Shown here: positions 11,635-23,310 of the stretch, in pieces | Layout of the letters: every line of letters begins with the position of its first letter | How positions within the stretch are numbered: position 1 is the stretch's first letter | Origin: Apostichopus japonicus | Lineage: Eukaryota; Echinodermata; Holothuroidea; Aspidochirotida; Stichopodidae | Assembly (NCBI RefSeq): GCF_037975245.1 | Contig: NC_092582.1 | Span: 7,481,001-7,545,000, forward strand | Direction: 5' to 3' | DNA length: 64,000 bases | Notes under the pieces: generated by a model | Seen by the model: only the letters and a program-made list of their open reading frames with translations | Told to the model about the DNA's origin: nothing | The model's database searches: none | Program-made: the position numbers and the translations under genes

Positions 11635-12001
11635 GTAAGTTCGTAAAAATTGTCAACCACATTCCAAAAGCTGCTCTAAGAAACATAAATTATATTTTTC
11701 AAAAGGTAATGACCAAAGAACTATATTTTTCAGGGTATATCAACTTTAAAAAGCCCTTCAACAAAAAGTTTAAAAAAATACTGGCTCCGTTCTTCAATAT
11801 GCCAGAAGTGAACCAAGTTCCCTCCAGTAAAGTTCCTTACCCCTCATTCTCAATAAAAAATATAAATAAAATTACTAATAATGAAAATTTGATGAAAACT
11901 GACTTATATTCAGCCGTTGGGAATGCTTGAATCTTAAGTGTGAGAACAACTTTCCTTATGAGTCATGATTAACTTTAAAATTTGCTTTCTTTTCCGTCCA
12001 G

Positions 12002-12034
12002 CTTTCTGTGAGTGGGAAGATATATTCTGAACGG
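12002..12034 (+). CDS. Candidate P1 micro-exon
   Basis: Seen: excellent acceptor (tttgctttcttttccgtccag) and fair donor (GAACGG/GTAAAC). In phase 0 it reads LSVSGKIYSER, continuing 11599-11634. The hAT element at 12165-13781 would then sit in the next intron. Confidence 0.3.
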
Positions 12035-12164
12035 GTAAACACAAACCGTACTAAACTCACGCAGACAGGATACAATTTCTGAATCTATAATCTCATTAGC
12101 ATGCAGCGCCAAGTAAGGCTGCCAATATTATACCTAAACTTGTCTCTACCTACCTACTTCCCAC

Positions 12165-13781
12165 TAGGCTTGCACGGTAAACCGGTTTTAGTACCGAAAC
12201 CGGTTTTTTCCAACCGAATTTCGGTACTATTTTTTATTTTAAGAAAACCGAAAAACCGAAAAAACCGGAAAAACCGAAATGTGAATTTCAAATACTGGAA
12301 AAAACCAAGTTTGTTGACTTTGGTTTCTCCTATTTACAGTTCTTTTTGCAATATGAAAGTAAATTGCAACAAGAGAAAGCTTTTCTGAAAGACGACATTG
12401 TCAGCTACGATCGGCACACGCCATAACCAGTGCTTGAGGGTGGATAGCTAGGCCTAACATTAGGCTATGCAGCCCTTATATGCGTGCATCAGTTAGGTAC
12501 CTTGTAGTATTGAACTGACCTTGGTTGCCAACGTTAGTAGTTGTGAGAAGTACACACTCAAATGACGAGATGCAGTTCAAAATAAATTATATCCGACGTG
12601 TTTGTCCTCTTTGTGTTCTTCTTATTATTTAACTTCAATTTAATAGTAGAGGATATGGAGAAAATCTTTTCAAACACATTGATCACAGTTCGTGTTCAAA
12701 AAATGAACGTTAAAACTTGAAAGGTACATTGTGCAATCCACAATACCACACGACATGTACAGTCGAAGGAGGGGGGGGGAGGCTCTGGGAGTTTAACAAC
12801 TAAGATGCAACAAGTAATATTAGAACAATGAACAATCACGGGGGGGGGCTCTGAGTTTAACAACTAAGACGCAACAAGTAACTTTAGAACAATCACGGGG
12901 GGGGGGGGGGGGGCTCTGAGTTTAACAACTAAGATGCAACAAGTAACATTAGAACAATCACAGTCCATTATTCACAAGACACACCTGGCGTCAGGCTTGA
13001 GTAAAGGAATATTAAAGGAGTAATAATGTTGCATACATGGCTGGAAATTACAGATGTTGCTGTTGGGACAATTCTCCTTTGTACGCTAATAGATTTTATT
13101 TTCTTTGTAAGTTTCCTTTAAACATTTCTTCTTATCAGTTATCAGACAAGGCGTCTCTCAGTTGGTTTTCGTTTGCGTTGAAGAACACATGTTTCCAACT
13201 TAAACGTTAACAATTTATATTCTTTGCCGACCTAATCCCCGCTTTTGTCAGGGATATTTTTCAACTTGTACTTGAAAGTGTAGACGGTAAATTCTATTCA
13301 CTCCTTGAAGAGAAATTTATTTTACCGCCAAGATACCACCCGCGAACATGGCTAGAACATATAATATAACATTTAACATGAACGTGATATTTTTTTTCTG
13401 AACACGAATTTGAACTTCGTGAAGTACAGTAAACACAAGACAAACGATAGGTGTACGTGATGTTAAAACTTCAAGTAAATTTTTTACTAACCTATTTCTT
13501 TTCGACATATTTACTTCAGTTTAGTTAACGTGGGTTATAAAATGAGAGTCAGAAGGCAGTAACATTTCTTGAATTTATTCTTCTTATTTTTAACAATTTA
13601 CTGCGAACGAACATACTTGAACACGCTGTTGGTAAAGCTTCAAAAATACGCATCTTAGCGATCGAGATTTGGATGTTTTCAGTGCAATTCGGGAGGGGGA
13701 AAAAAACCGGTTTTTGAGCCAGATTCGGTTTTTTGCTAGAGAAAAACCGGTTGTAAGTTTTCGCGAAACCGTGCAAGCTTA
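12165..13781. mobile_element. Non-autonomous hAT transposon
   Basis: Seen: the ends are inverted (TAGGCTTGCACGGT at the left, the complement of TAAGCTTGCACGGT at the right), flanked by a perfect 8-bp duplication CTTCCCAC at 12157-12164 and 13782-13789. Both subterminal regions are rich in AACCGG/ACCGAAAA words. An 8-bp duplication with short inverted ends is the hAT signature. No transposase domain was found; the 1.6-kb interior holds a triplicated repeat (12769-12962)and a minus-strand MSKRNR start at 13508 followed by a donor-like GTTAGT, perhaps a remnant of a first transposase exon. It sits in M1 intron sequence. Confidence 0.85.
12769..12962. repeat. Three tandem ~60-bp copies with G runs
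   Basis: Seen: three copies of a unit ending gaacaatcac, each starting with a run of G (9, 9 and 17) followed by gctctg.gagtttaacaac. The copies start near 12769, 12840 and 12897, inside the hAT element. Confidence 0.9.
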
Positions 13782-14163
13782 CTTCCCACCCACCCCCACA
13801 CAACCCACCCCATTTCTGTCTCATATTAAATATACTCATATTAAATAATCATATAAAATATAAAATATTCTCATATAAACACAAGAAAAGGACACAGACC
13901 GTTAATTATGTGGCAATCATTGCACGTATACGTAATGATACTTTTTCAACCTACTTTGTTGGCATTTTAATTGAATTACAGTATCTCAATAACTGTGTTA
14001 ATGTGTCAAAATTAAGGCGAGAAATATCGAAAATCCCAAAACCTCGAATCCATGATTAATGTGAATCTGGCTAAGCTCTAAATATACACATTATGTATCG
14101 GCATTCTAAGACAAATTGCACATGTTGGTGCATGCATCGTAGTGATTAGAAGACGAAAATTAC

Positions 14164-14288
14164 CTGCTTATCTTTGAAATGAAGCAAACGCCGCTGTGCG
14201 AAGAGAATGACACAATACTGCAGCCGCCAAGAGGCAGGGACATCTAGGTTACCAAGGGAACGTCTATAATTGGCATTATCATCTTCTT
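14164..14288 (-). CDS. M1 internal exon with PH-like beta strands
   Basis: Seen: 125 bp with a strong acceptor (ttttttccccacag), a clean donor (AAGCAG/GTAATT) and 41 open codons. Two leading bases complete the Glu codon left by exon 16265-16533; the exon ends on a codon boundary. The key stretch is SWRLQYCVILFAQRRLLHFK: a Trp followed by an alternating hydrophobic strand, a turn and a second strand. That is the typical look of beta 2 and beta 3 of a pleckstrin homology domain. Known of the family: PH domains bind phosphoinositides or proteins and place their host at membranes. Inference: M1 is a membrane-associated signalling or scaffold protein. The fold call rests on pattern only, and another beta-rich domain is possible. 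Confidence 0.72.
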
Positions 14289-16264
14289 CTGTGGGGAAAA
14301 AAAGAAATTTTCCTCGTAAAATATTTCTACGCTCTTGTTTTATGGATTCAATATGTACTAAATCAATCCCAAAGTTGTGATCTGAAATTTGAGATCTTTT
14401 TCCACAAAGATAACATATATCAAAGATTTTCAAGATAGAATAAATTCTTTTGTTTAATGTAAAATGTGGCACTCAGTCATGTACCTGGCATGACAAAATC
14501 TCATAAAACTTACTTTTACAACAACAAAAAAAGATAAAGTTGTAATTTGTTGAAATTTTAACTACAGAGAACAAGGACAACTAACATTTAAGCAAACATT
14601 CAAAATGTGTCAGACTTCAAGCATAACATTAACCAGGTTATTATAATAGCCTACATAAAGCCTTGAAGAGCATTAATCGCCCAGATGACATCACAGAACC
14701 ACTTCCTGTAGTAATGGCCGGTTCAGCCCGTCAAAATAAACTTCAACCATCATCTCTGGGGTTAGGGACAAGGTTTAAAAATGTCGTTTTCGACTGATTG
14801 TATGTGTGGGATAATAATCCCTATAATGTAAGTTTTACACCCTCTGCACCTGGAATAGCCCTATACAATATCCAGTCACTATGCTTTAAACTGACAATCT
14901 CCTCGTCAAAAGTCAACTGCTAGATCTATGTAATAACTGATCTCTTTCATTGATCCATGCATTTCACAAACATTTTTTACTTCTTTTTTTCCTTTTTTTT
15001 TTAAAACATTTTTTTTATTTTCATCATCCTCTAAAGTGACACATGCCTTTAGGCTCTCTTGCATAAACTTCTATATATCCAATCACTGAGTTTTGAAGTC
15101 GCTCCACAATCCTTTTCATCATCGCAATGCGATGAAATTGATGAATCCGTATATCCAAATATTACTATCCTCCTCTTTTTAATAAGGCTTACAGAGTGTA
15201 TATAATGCATAATTGAGCTTTGTTGACACAAATGTGATATGATCGAGAGAGAGTCAGTATGCCTCTAAACATACCCTACAGAAAAATCAGAGAAATAATT
15301 GCAGACATAGAGGTTCCAAATTGGTTTTAAAGTAAAGTTCAGGAACAAAAGCTCATCATTATTCATTTGTTTGCCAGAGGTTGTTCATGTATTTTGTCTA
15401 TATATACTGAGCAGGGGTCGACCAATTAAGATCTCCTGATGTAATATGTATGCGAGGGAGGATTTTCAATTAAAGTGGCATACATTGATAAGAGTTGGAG
15501 AGAGAGAAGTTCAAGTTTTGAAGGAAAAAAAAACCTAAAAAAATAGAAGGAAACTGGTGACGTGTTTCCTTCCTTTCCCGACAGGCTTGACACATCGTGA
15601 CAGACTGTGTTTGAGGGATGTGAAAAACCAGCTGTTTTGAGAGACACAGTTTAATTAATTTGTAAATTTCTTCACCTTGGCATTGGTATTTTATGGATTC
15701 ATAGTAAATCCTTTGACAAAACTGGGAAATTTCATTGTAGCAGCAGAGCTGTATGTGGCCATAACACATGCACACATTTCATGATTCAAACATAGTGTAC
15801 ATGATGTAAAAAAAAAAACACCCCAAAATAGGTAGATGATAGATCTACTTTTACAAAAATGTGCACATTCTATGAGTATGCTACTGTAAATCAAAGCTAC
15901 AGCACAGTCTTACACCACTGGTACACAACATTAACCATGTAAGAATAGTCCTATATCATACTGAGAAAGTTTTCATAAACTGCGCGTCCTTGCCGATTGA
16001 TAATGTTGTTTCACAAAAAGATGACGTTTAAGTCCAGCTGACTGCGTACTGTTAGCCTAAGAACAAATACACACCCCCACTCTGTAGTAGTGAGTAAAAT
16101 TTGCTTCTGGGCCCAGGACTTAGAAACCATTACTAACGCTCAAGAAATGTGTTAGCCTTACTTGCATGATGCTATACAAAAATACAAATTCACTTTAAAC
16201 AATCAATGTTTTTCAATTAAAGTTAATTGCAAATGGATGCAAGTTAGTTATATGTGTAAATTAC
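14289..16264. other. M1 intron, nothing certain
   Basis: A plus-strand acceptor at 15584 (ttccttcctttcccgacag) precedes LTHRDRLCLRDVKNQLF and a stop; it is too short to call. T-rich tracts lie at 14980-15020. Confidence 0.5.
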
Positions 16265-16533
16265 CATTCTGAAATGACCTTTGACCCCATAGACTTGTAT
16301 AACCAGAGTCCAGAAATGCATCTTGATGTTTTGATGATGTACAGTTTATTAGCTGAATCTTTTTAGGAGTGTGAGATTTTTTGCGGACTGAGGTAATAGT
16401 GTTACAAAGTTTTTCCATGTTGACCTCTTCTGACCATGTTGACCTCTGCCCTCCATCATAATCAACAGCAAACATGTTTTCAATATGTGGGACAAATCCA
16501 TATGACACATGACATTCATTCAACTTTTGTTTG
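16265..16533 (-). CDS. M1 internal exon, unidentified protein
   Basis: Seen: an exon of 269 bp open for 89 codons. It is preceded on the minus strand by an acceptor (tttatctccag) and followed by a donor (AATG/GTAATT). It starts with one base finishing a codon and leaves one base (G), which joins the AA that opens the next exon to make Glu. The peptide is hydrophilic and serine-rich (e.g. VDYDGGQRSTWSEEVNMEK, then DSGYTSLWGQRSFQN near the end), like a linker just before a folded domain. It contains no start codon that looks like a gene start, so at least one 5' exon is missing; none was recognised up to 23 kb. Inference: it is the N-terminal side of the PH-like domain coded by the next exon. 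No family was recognised. Splice sites, phase fit and higher GC than the flanks make a real exon likely. Confidence 0.7.
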
Positions 16534-17742
16534 CTGGAGATAAATATGTGCTTACTTTACACATTATACACATACATAAATGTATGTTTTCCATTATTGC
16601 ATAGAGAAATTTACAATTGTTACGATTCCAACTATGCATGCTTCATGAAATGATATAGTATTCATCCATTTGAATCCCATGTACAATGTGTGTATGCCCA
16701 AAGATATAGACATAATTTCCAATGTTTATATTTCACTACGATCGGCCGATTTGAACCCAACTAGATAAATCTGCTAGAACAATACCATTTCAACTCACAC
16801 GCACTCTACTAATTGATGGTTAATTATAATTCAATGCCTTTATATTACTTTAATTTCTTAACCGTATAGCCCAGCTATAACAAATCTCTGATGTGTAAAG
16901 TGTAAGTCTGTGCGTGTGCGTGTGTGTGCATGTGTGTATAGATCACAGCTTGCATACACACTCATCATTTCCTGAAACACGTACTGCGATCATTTAACGC
17001 TCTCTTGAACATGTTGGTGGGTCTTTGATTAATTGTGAGTGTTGTGGTATGCAGTGAAGGATGTCTTCTTCCAAGCTAGGTGGAGGAGAACGCAATCAAC
17101 TGTAAAACTAGCTATTAATATTCAGCTTTATATTGCTACATGGCATCTTTATTGCAGTCATGATAATCTTTGCTTTGCAATATATACTAAGTCACAAAAT
17201 CTTTCATAGTGTAAAGAGCTCGATGTTTCAAAAGATCCAACAAGTACATATATCGTATAGTCTACAGGTCTGGCGATATTGTTTAATAATTCTCCGTCCA
17301 GGTACCGTAAATGCCAAAGTCCAAAAATCCTTCTGGATTGGAATTTACACACACACTTGACCAACATCACTGTAGCATACATATACTGAGTCAGATTGAA
17401 TTTCAAGTGGCTGTGTTCTCAGGACGCTCATATCCAAGCTTTGAATATTTGCAGCAATAAATGTTAAGGCAGATACCTGTCCAGCTCAGGGGTCTAAGAG
17501 GCCGGGCATCCCCTCATCTTTAAGAAGTCTTTGTTTGGGTAAACTCGGGGGGCTTAGATGCAAAACGGTTTTTATTATTTCCATCCAGCTTTCACACTAT
17601 ATGTGTAGTACAAGTTAACATGTTGCCTGAATGGCTGTACCACTTAATGAGCATCAAAATTATAAAACTGAGGCCATTTGGAATAGATTACAACTGAACA
17701 TGTATATACCATTGCATAACCAGAACATTTGTTGGACTAGAG

Positions 17743-18289
17743 CCTTGGTTTTCAACCTTTTTTCGATCACGAGCCCAATTCGTCTTCCGAGCCGTCCTCG
17801 CGAGCCCATACCCTACCCTGCAAAGTTATCAACTTCATAAAATCAATTTCACAGCGTTTATTAGTGTATTCTTGACACAAGTGACCCGGGGACTCAATCA
17901 GAGCTATGTATGTTCCTCCGTGATCAGAGGACAGGTACTTCCCAATTAGAGCCTATCTCAAAGATTTCTTGCAACCCTCAATGGTACAAGGCAATGGTAC
18001 AAAGCAAGGCTTCCACACATCATAACCTTGGTAAATACGTAGTGTGCATTGGTTGGTGGGAGTCACCGAATTCTCTTATACTAGTCTTATCGGGTTAGGG
18101 TTGAGTAAATTTTACCCGTTGTACAAGGTTTCATCGAAGAGGCTTCCTAAGAAACATCATCATGTGCCTTCGCCACCAGCCCCCAAAAATGCCACAAGTT
18201 TTAATCATTACTGGGGTAATGCTCGCGAGCCCACAAAATCGGCTTCGCGGGCCCAAATGGGCCCGCGAGCCCAAGGTTGAAAACCACGG
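17743..18289. mobile_element. Non-autonomous hAT (Charlie-type ends)
   Basis: Seen: left end CCTTGGTTTTCAACC, right end GGTTGAAAACCACGG, with perfect 8-bp duplication GACTAGAG at 17735-17742 and 18290-18297. The ends resemble the CAGTGGTTCTCAACC ends known from Charlie-like hATs. GC-rich subterminal words (gcgagccc, gcgggccc) recur at both ends. There is no transposase. Confidence 0.85.
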
Positions 18290-18527
18290 GACTAGAGTGT
18301 GCGATGGGTGGAAGGGTGGGCAAGCAAACATCTGTAGGACCTAGGATAATATCAATTAAATTTGTGACGCAAATCTACTGTGACGAAATACTACTGTGAC
18401 GCAAATACTACTGTACAGTTAGATTTCATCGAAATGTAAAAAATAAATTACAATACCCCCACAGCCCCTCCCCTACAACCCCCCCCCCCACATCTTTATT
18501 CTTTCCTTAAACATAGTTTTTTTGCAG

Positions 18528-18562
18528 GTCCAGTCTCCATTAATGATTAATAACAGGTCTTG
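18528..18562 (+). CDS. Candidate P1 exon
   Basis: Seen: excellent acceptor (aaacatagtttttttgcag) and fair donor (TCTTG/GTAAAT), 35 bp. Only phase 0 is open: VQSPLMINNRS plus two bases. Those two bases join the first base of 19766-20030 to make Cys. A weaker candidate exon at 17055-17101 (DVFFQARWRRTQST, ending in phase 0) could precede it. Confidence 0.3.
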
Positions 18563-18771
18563 GTAAATTATTGAACTGCATTTCCTAACCCTAAAAAGAC
18601 AAGTTGAACACAGGAGGAATTCCCACCCAGCTTAAAGACACCAGCAAAATTATTAATATAAAAATTGTCACTATATTTGACTCCCTAAATGAAAATTTCA
18701 GATCAAAACTATTTGGTAGTGCCACACTCCTCTGCCAAGTGAAGAGATGGCTAATGTTTGCCACAGTGACC

Positions 18772-19256
18772 TCATATCTTTGTCATACTGTCCACATCAT
18801 AGTGCATACAGTAGTTGCCATCAAATTCTGTCATACTGTCCTTTTGGTACTGTATGTAGACAGTGATCTGATAATGCTCTGTCATACAGTTGATATTGTA
18901 GTGTACAAAATTACATACTAATCTAATGTTGACTCCTAGGACACAAAAATAGACGTTACAGAAGGTGCAAGTCAATTAGGGGCCAGTACTTCAGAACACA
19001 TATTTAAAATTGTAAGTACTATAAAGCACTAGACTTACAGAATATAAGGACAATTTCTTTAATACTCCACTCGGCTTAAAGCACAACAAATGAATAATAC
19101 AAAACCTACTGACTCAGCCACCAAACATGTATTAAATTCTATACAAACAACATTATGAATATTCATTATCAAAATCAAGGCAGGCTAACACATTGTTACA
19201 CTATCCACCCTGTACATTAGATAGTGACGGTATAGAGTTCTCTGTCATACTGTCCT
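18772..19256. repeat. Scattered TGTCATACTGTCC motif
   Basis: Seen: tgtcatactgtcc at three places (18780, 18829, 19241 regions) and a tgtcatacagttg variant near 18880, all plus orientation in AT-rich sequence. Confidence 0.6.
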
Positions 19257-19765
19257 TTCCGTATACCGTACCGTCTCTCTAGACCATGAAATAGAACCAA
19301 ATACCCCGACAGCTCCTATGAGTGATACGGTATATGGAAAATATAAATTTTGTAAAAAAATTCTCCACAGCTTTTACTTCCCTCCAGAGTGTTTGGTTTT
19401 CAGGAAAAATGCATTAGATATTGATACCTTTTTTTTTTTTTCTACATTTGGCAAATTTGCCACAGTTAAGAGTGCCTCCATTTTTTTTTCACTCTTATTT
19501 TTCAGACCGTTTCTCTTTTTTTTCAGACAACTTCTGAACGGTCAGCAGTTTCTTGTGGATTATAGTAAATGTTAAAAAATCATTCTATTTTACTATTTAT
19601 TCTTAAAGGCTTTTTTTTATCTCTGCTAATTATTTTTGACATAAACACCCATATCAGATAAATATGTGTCCTCTCATCTCTATCTTTATATACTGATGTA
19701 ACTGATATATTAAAGGGTTTTTTTTGCTTTTTTCCATTCAAAGGTTTCTTCTCTTTTTCTTGCAG

Positions 19766-20030
19766 CCATGACAATTTTAATGACATCTGTTTTCCTTTTA
19801 AAATTGAGAAGCCATTTGCAAAATGCCTTCAACCATACTTTTCTGAAGGTTGCACACTATACTTGGTTGCAGTGCATAGTGTGTATCGAAATAATAAAAA
19901 TATTGATGAGTATGGTAAAACAAAACAAAATCACTCAGCAACACTACAGAAGCTTGGCAAATCTAATCTATTTGAGAAATTTGTTTTGATTGGCAATATT
20001 TCTGAGCAGTTTATCCATTTGTTTGTGTGA
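19766..20030 (+). CDS. Candidate terminal exon of P1
   Basis: Seen: a very good acceptor (ttctctttttcttgcag) opens a frame of 88 codons ending at TGA 20028-20030. The peptide is balanced and partly beta-like (e.g. GCTLYLVAVHSVYRNNKNID, then LFEKFVLIGNISEQFIHLFV at the end). One leading base fits the phase left by 18528-18562. Against it: an 88-codon open frame is not rare by chance in a window this long, no AATAAA lies close behind, and a second frame starting at 19768 is open nearly as far. No family was recognised. Confidence 0.35.
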
Positions 20031-22234
20031 CATAGATAAGATAAGATAGATAACATAAGACATAGATATTAGATAATGTTGACATTCCCTTTCCTCCCAT
20101 CTCGATATTTCCTTGCTTTATTGCTCATTCTTAGCAGACATAGTTTGTTACAATGTTAGAAAGTTGTAAACATTTGTTTGGGGGAGAAAAAAAAGATAAA
20201 TTGATTTTATTTTTATTGTAATTAACAATGACAAAAGTTTGTAATAAATTTGAAAGGTTTATAATTACTGCTAAATTGTGTTCTTGAATACTAAATAATG
20301 CAGATCTGAGCAGCCTTTGTAGTATCTTTAAACCAAAATGCAAAACTGTATTGAGGTTTGATGGATGACTTCAATGTAACAGGGTATGAGCCAATGTTAT
20401 CCTTGTAAAGTATCATTAACAACCTTTGTAACTTTTTCCCGAAATGGACTGATTTCAATGGTTATTATCCCTCATTACTGTAGAGTGTATACCAACCGTT
20501 CCTTGTTAGTCCCAGAAAAAAATTTCCTGACATTTTCGTATTTCCGAAAATTTCCCTCAAAGTGGAAACACTGTCACAAAGTTATTTTATAGATCTTTGC
20601 AATTATTATTAGGGATAAACTAGTATTCCCCATTGCAAAAACAAAGAACCAACAGTACAGGCACTTTGTAGTTATCATTCATGCAATAATAGAACCAAAA
20701 CGTAAGTAAAGTATTCCTCTGCTAAAATGTGCGGATATCGTGTTTGAATTGTGCTGACCAAAAATTGCTCACAAAAATTGCACCCATACAATAATAGAAC
20801 GATCTGCAACTTGTTTACAATCGCCGTACCACAGAGAAAAGTTAAAGAGCAGAAATCGGAATCAGCTCCAACAAGAAAGGTCAGTCTCACATGTTCTTTT
20901 ACACACAAATACTAGGTTCATATCAAATTAAAGATCTGCGAAGTAGTCCTTTTACAGAGAATGACATCGAACTAGATAGGAAGCCTGAATAAGAAGTAAA
21001 AATTTGACTTGATCAAGTCTCCCACGGATGGAATTATTTCCCAACATGATGGGAAAATTAAGATGGGAGACATTTTGCTGCTCACACCAAAACCCATTTT
21101 GGTCATCAATACTAAAAACTTGAAAAGCAAAATTCATGATCATTGCATATGATCTGTGGCCTACATCTCATCATAACTGAAAACTCTACAGAAGGCCCTG
21201 TTTTGGGTCCTCACATGACGACCAAAATATTTTTCCCGAACAATTTGGTTCACCACCATTCAAACGTTATATCCACAACAGATTTGGACAAACGCTCTAG
21301 GAGGAGTAGGATTTGTTTCAATAGAAATGATCTCTTTTGACCTCATGTGACCTTGAAATTTATCACATATGGAATCTTAACTTACACAAACCACTGACAA
21401 AATTTCAGCCAAATCGAATGAAATATGACAAAATGACAGTCACTCAAAAATGGTGACAAAAAGTGACAGAATTTTGGCAGTATCGCATGATCGCTGTAGC
21501 TCAGCTTAAAAGCTTTCAGCTGAACCAAAAAAAATGAAATTTTGAGGACAGCTCAAGGGCATGTGTACATTATGGTTTGTATGTGATGATGTAATGTCAG
21601 CTGCATAATGGATCAATGTACATCATTTCATTAACTGTTTTTCTGATGAGAGTTTGAAAAACCATTTAGCACATAACAAACCAATTTTTAGGGAGGTAGA
21701 ACTACCTTACGAGGTCAAGAGTTATAAGAATGGTGTGAGATCCATGTCGGAGAATTAATGAAAAGTAGGAATGGAGGGTTCATTTCCTGATAATCAACCT
21801 GTTCCTGTCATGTAAGGGCTTTGTTTACTGAAGTCGCCCAAATATAATCATTTTAACAAATATGCATGGTTACCATGCAAATTTGTAATTCAGAAATGCC
21901 ACCAGAAAACAACAATTATGTAGTAGTAGATGTATCTGTACAATGCAGAATTATAGGTAAAAGAAGGTACGTTTAGGCATTAGGACGGAAAGAAGGGCAA
22001 TAGACCACAAGTAACTGGTCGATCACTATTAGACCTAAAGAGGGGTGGGTGAGGGGGCTTAGGGAGGCTATGCAGCCCTAGGAGGCAGGGTCAATTAGTG
22101 AGTCAGGGAAACATGAGATAGATAATGATGTTTTCTGATTGTTGTAGTATAGTTCAAGCAACATTTAGTCTTCAAAAAGGGCCCGACCTGGCTCTCGTTC
22201 AATGCCACTGCACAGTCACTAGGAACTTAAGATT
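20031..22234. other. No supported gene
   Basis: Contains an imperfect hairpin (21017-21071) and a TGACCT-type patch (21335-21355). Short open frames only. Confidence 0.55.
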
Positions 22235-22512
22235 TAATGCCTCAGTACACGATGCAGCAAGAGTGCAGTGGTTCGGTAGTGACATGTAAGTAGTGATGTA
22301 AGACTCTCAGCCGTACATCACTACAATGTTTATACACATTCAATGTAAGTACATTAACCCTATCGGTGTGTGTACGTAATGCCTCAGTACACGATGCAGC
22401 AAGAGTGCAGTGGTTCGGTAGTGATATGTAAGTAGTGATGTAAGACGCTCAACCATACATCACTACAATTGTTTAAACACATTCAATGTAAAGTACATTA
22501 ACCCTATCGGAA
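22235..22512. repeat. 142-bp tandem duplication with inner hairpin
   Basis: Seen: two near-identical copies (22235-22376, 22377-22512) starting taatgcctcagtacacgatg and ending accctatcgg. Each contains GTAGTGATGT and ACATCACTAC 15 bases apart, a 10-bp perfect stem, with the loop differing between copies. Confidence 0.9.
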
Positions 22513-22899
22513 TGTGTATACATAACATAATCTAATACGATCGATAACTGATTTCAATCCAAGTATGAACGTTTGGAGATCGATGTCAATGAAATCAAGA
22601 ATAAATTAAATTAAATATCATTATCAAAAGGTGAATTGGCTGGCACGATTGTTTTAAGTAGTCCTAACTTAAACACGACCAAGAAACGTGGTCTCATTCG
22701 AAAGCTGATAGAATATACAAATATGAATGTAGGGTAACCCTGCTTCGGGGCATAGTATCGCAAACTTCCTGCCAGCTAATGTGGAAAATCTCTCGGTAGA
22801 CTGCATTAACACTTACATGGGGAAAACATGCAACACCGTTTTCTTTTCTCTCAAATCAAACATGTTTTGACATTCCAACGTAGCATAAACTGGGGTGAG

Positions 22900-23310
22900 C
22901 ATGTATCTTCCTCCTACCCCACCGAGAGATTGATTCAATAACTGTCTTAGGTCTTCTGCTAGACGACCGTTCCCTGATATTTCTTCAATATCCGATCACT
23001 CGTGCGAGTAATAACATGAAAGTATCAAAACCAATCAGAGACGTTTTCCTTTACCCCTAAAACAGCCCCCGGGGGAGACTTGGACTTTTTGTGTTCCTTT
23101 AGAGATTACTGCCAGCGATCAATAATAAGCCGGGATCTTCCCTCGGTAAATCTGGGCCAGCGGTTAATGCTAGCCGACGGAACGTGAAAAAGGGTTACCG
23201 AGTGAAGGGAGGGGTGGGTTTTATAATCTGGCATTAGAACCTGAAAGCATCCTGATCAACTGCAGAGCTGCATCTCGCGGCCGTAACAGGGTCGTGTACA
23301 ACCATCTTTG
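22900..23310 (-). promoter_or_regulatory. CpG-richer block, possible promoter of M1
   Basis: Seen: GC and CpG rise well above the flanks (e.g. gaccgttcc, cgtgcgag, gccgacggaacg, tctcgcggccg). On the minus strand a TATAAAA word lies at 23219-23225, followed 30-60 bp later by mixed sequence suitable for a start site. Inference only: it could serve M1, whose known exons lie further down the minus strand. No start codon was assigned. Confidence 0.25.

Noticed and set aside
11628-11930. Plus-strand 100-codon open frame
   Set aside because: AT-rich Lys/Asn/Phe composition; its ATG overlaps the donor of candidate exon 11599-11634.
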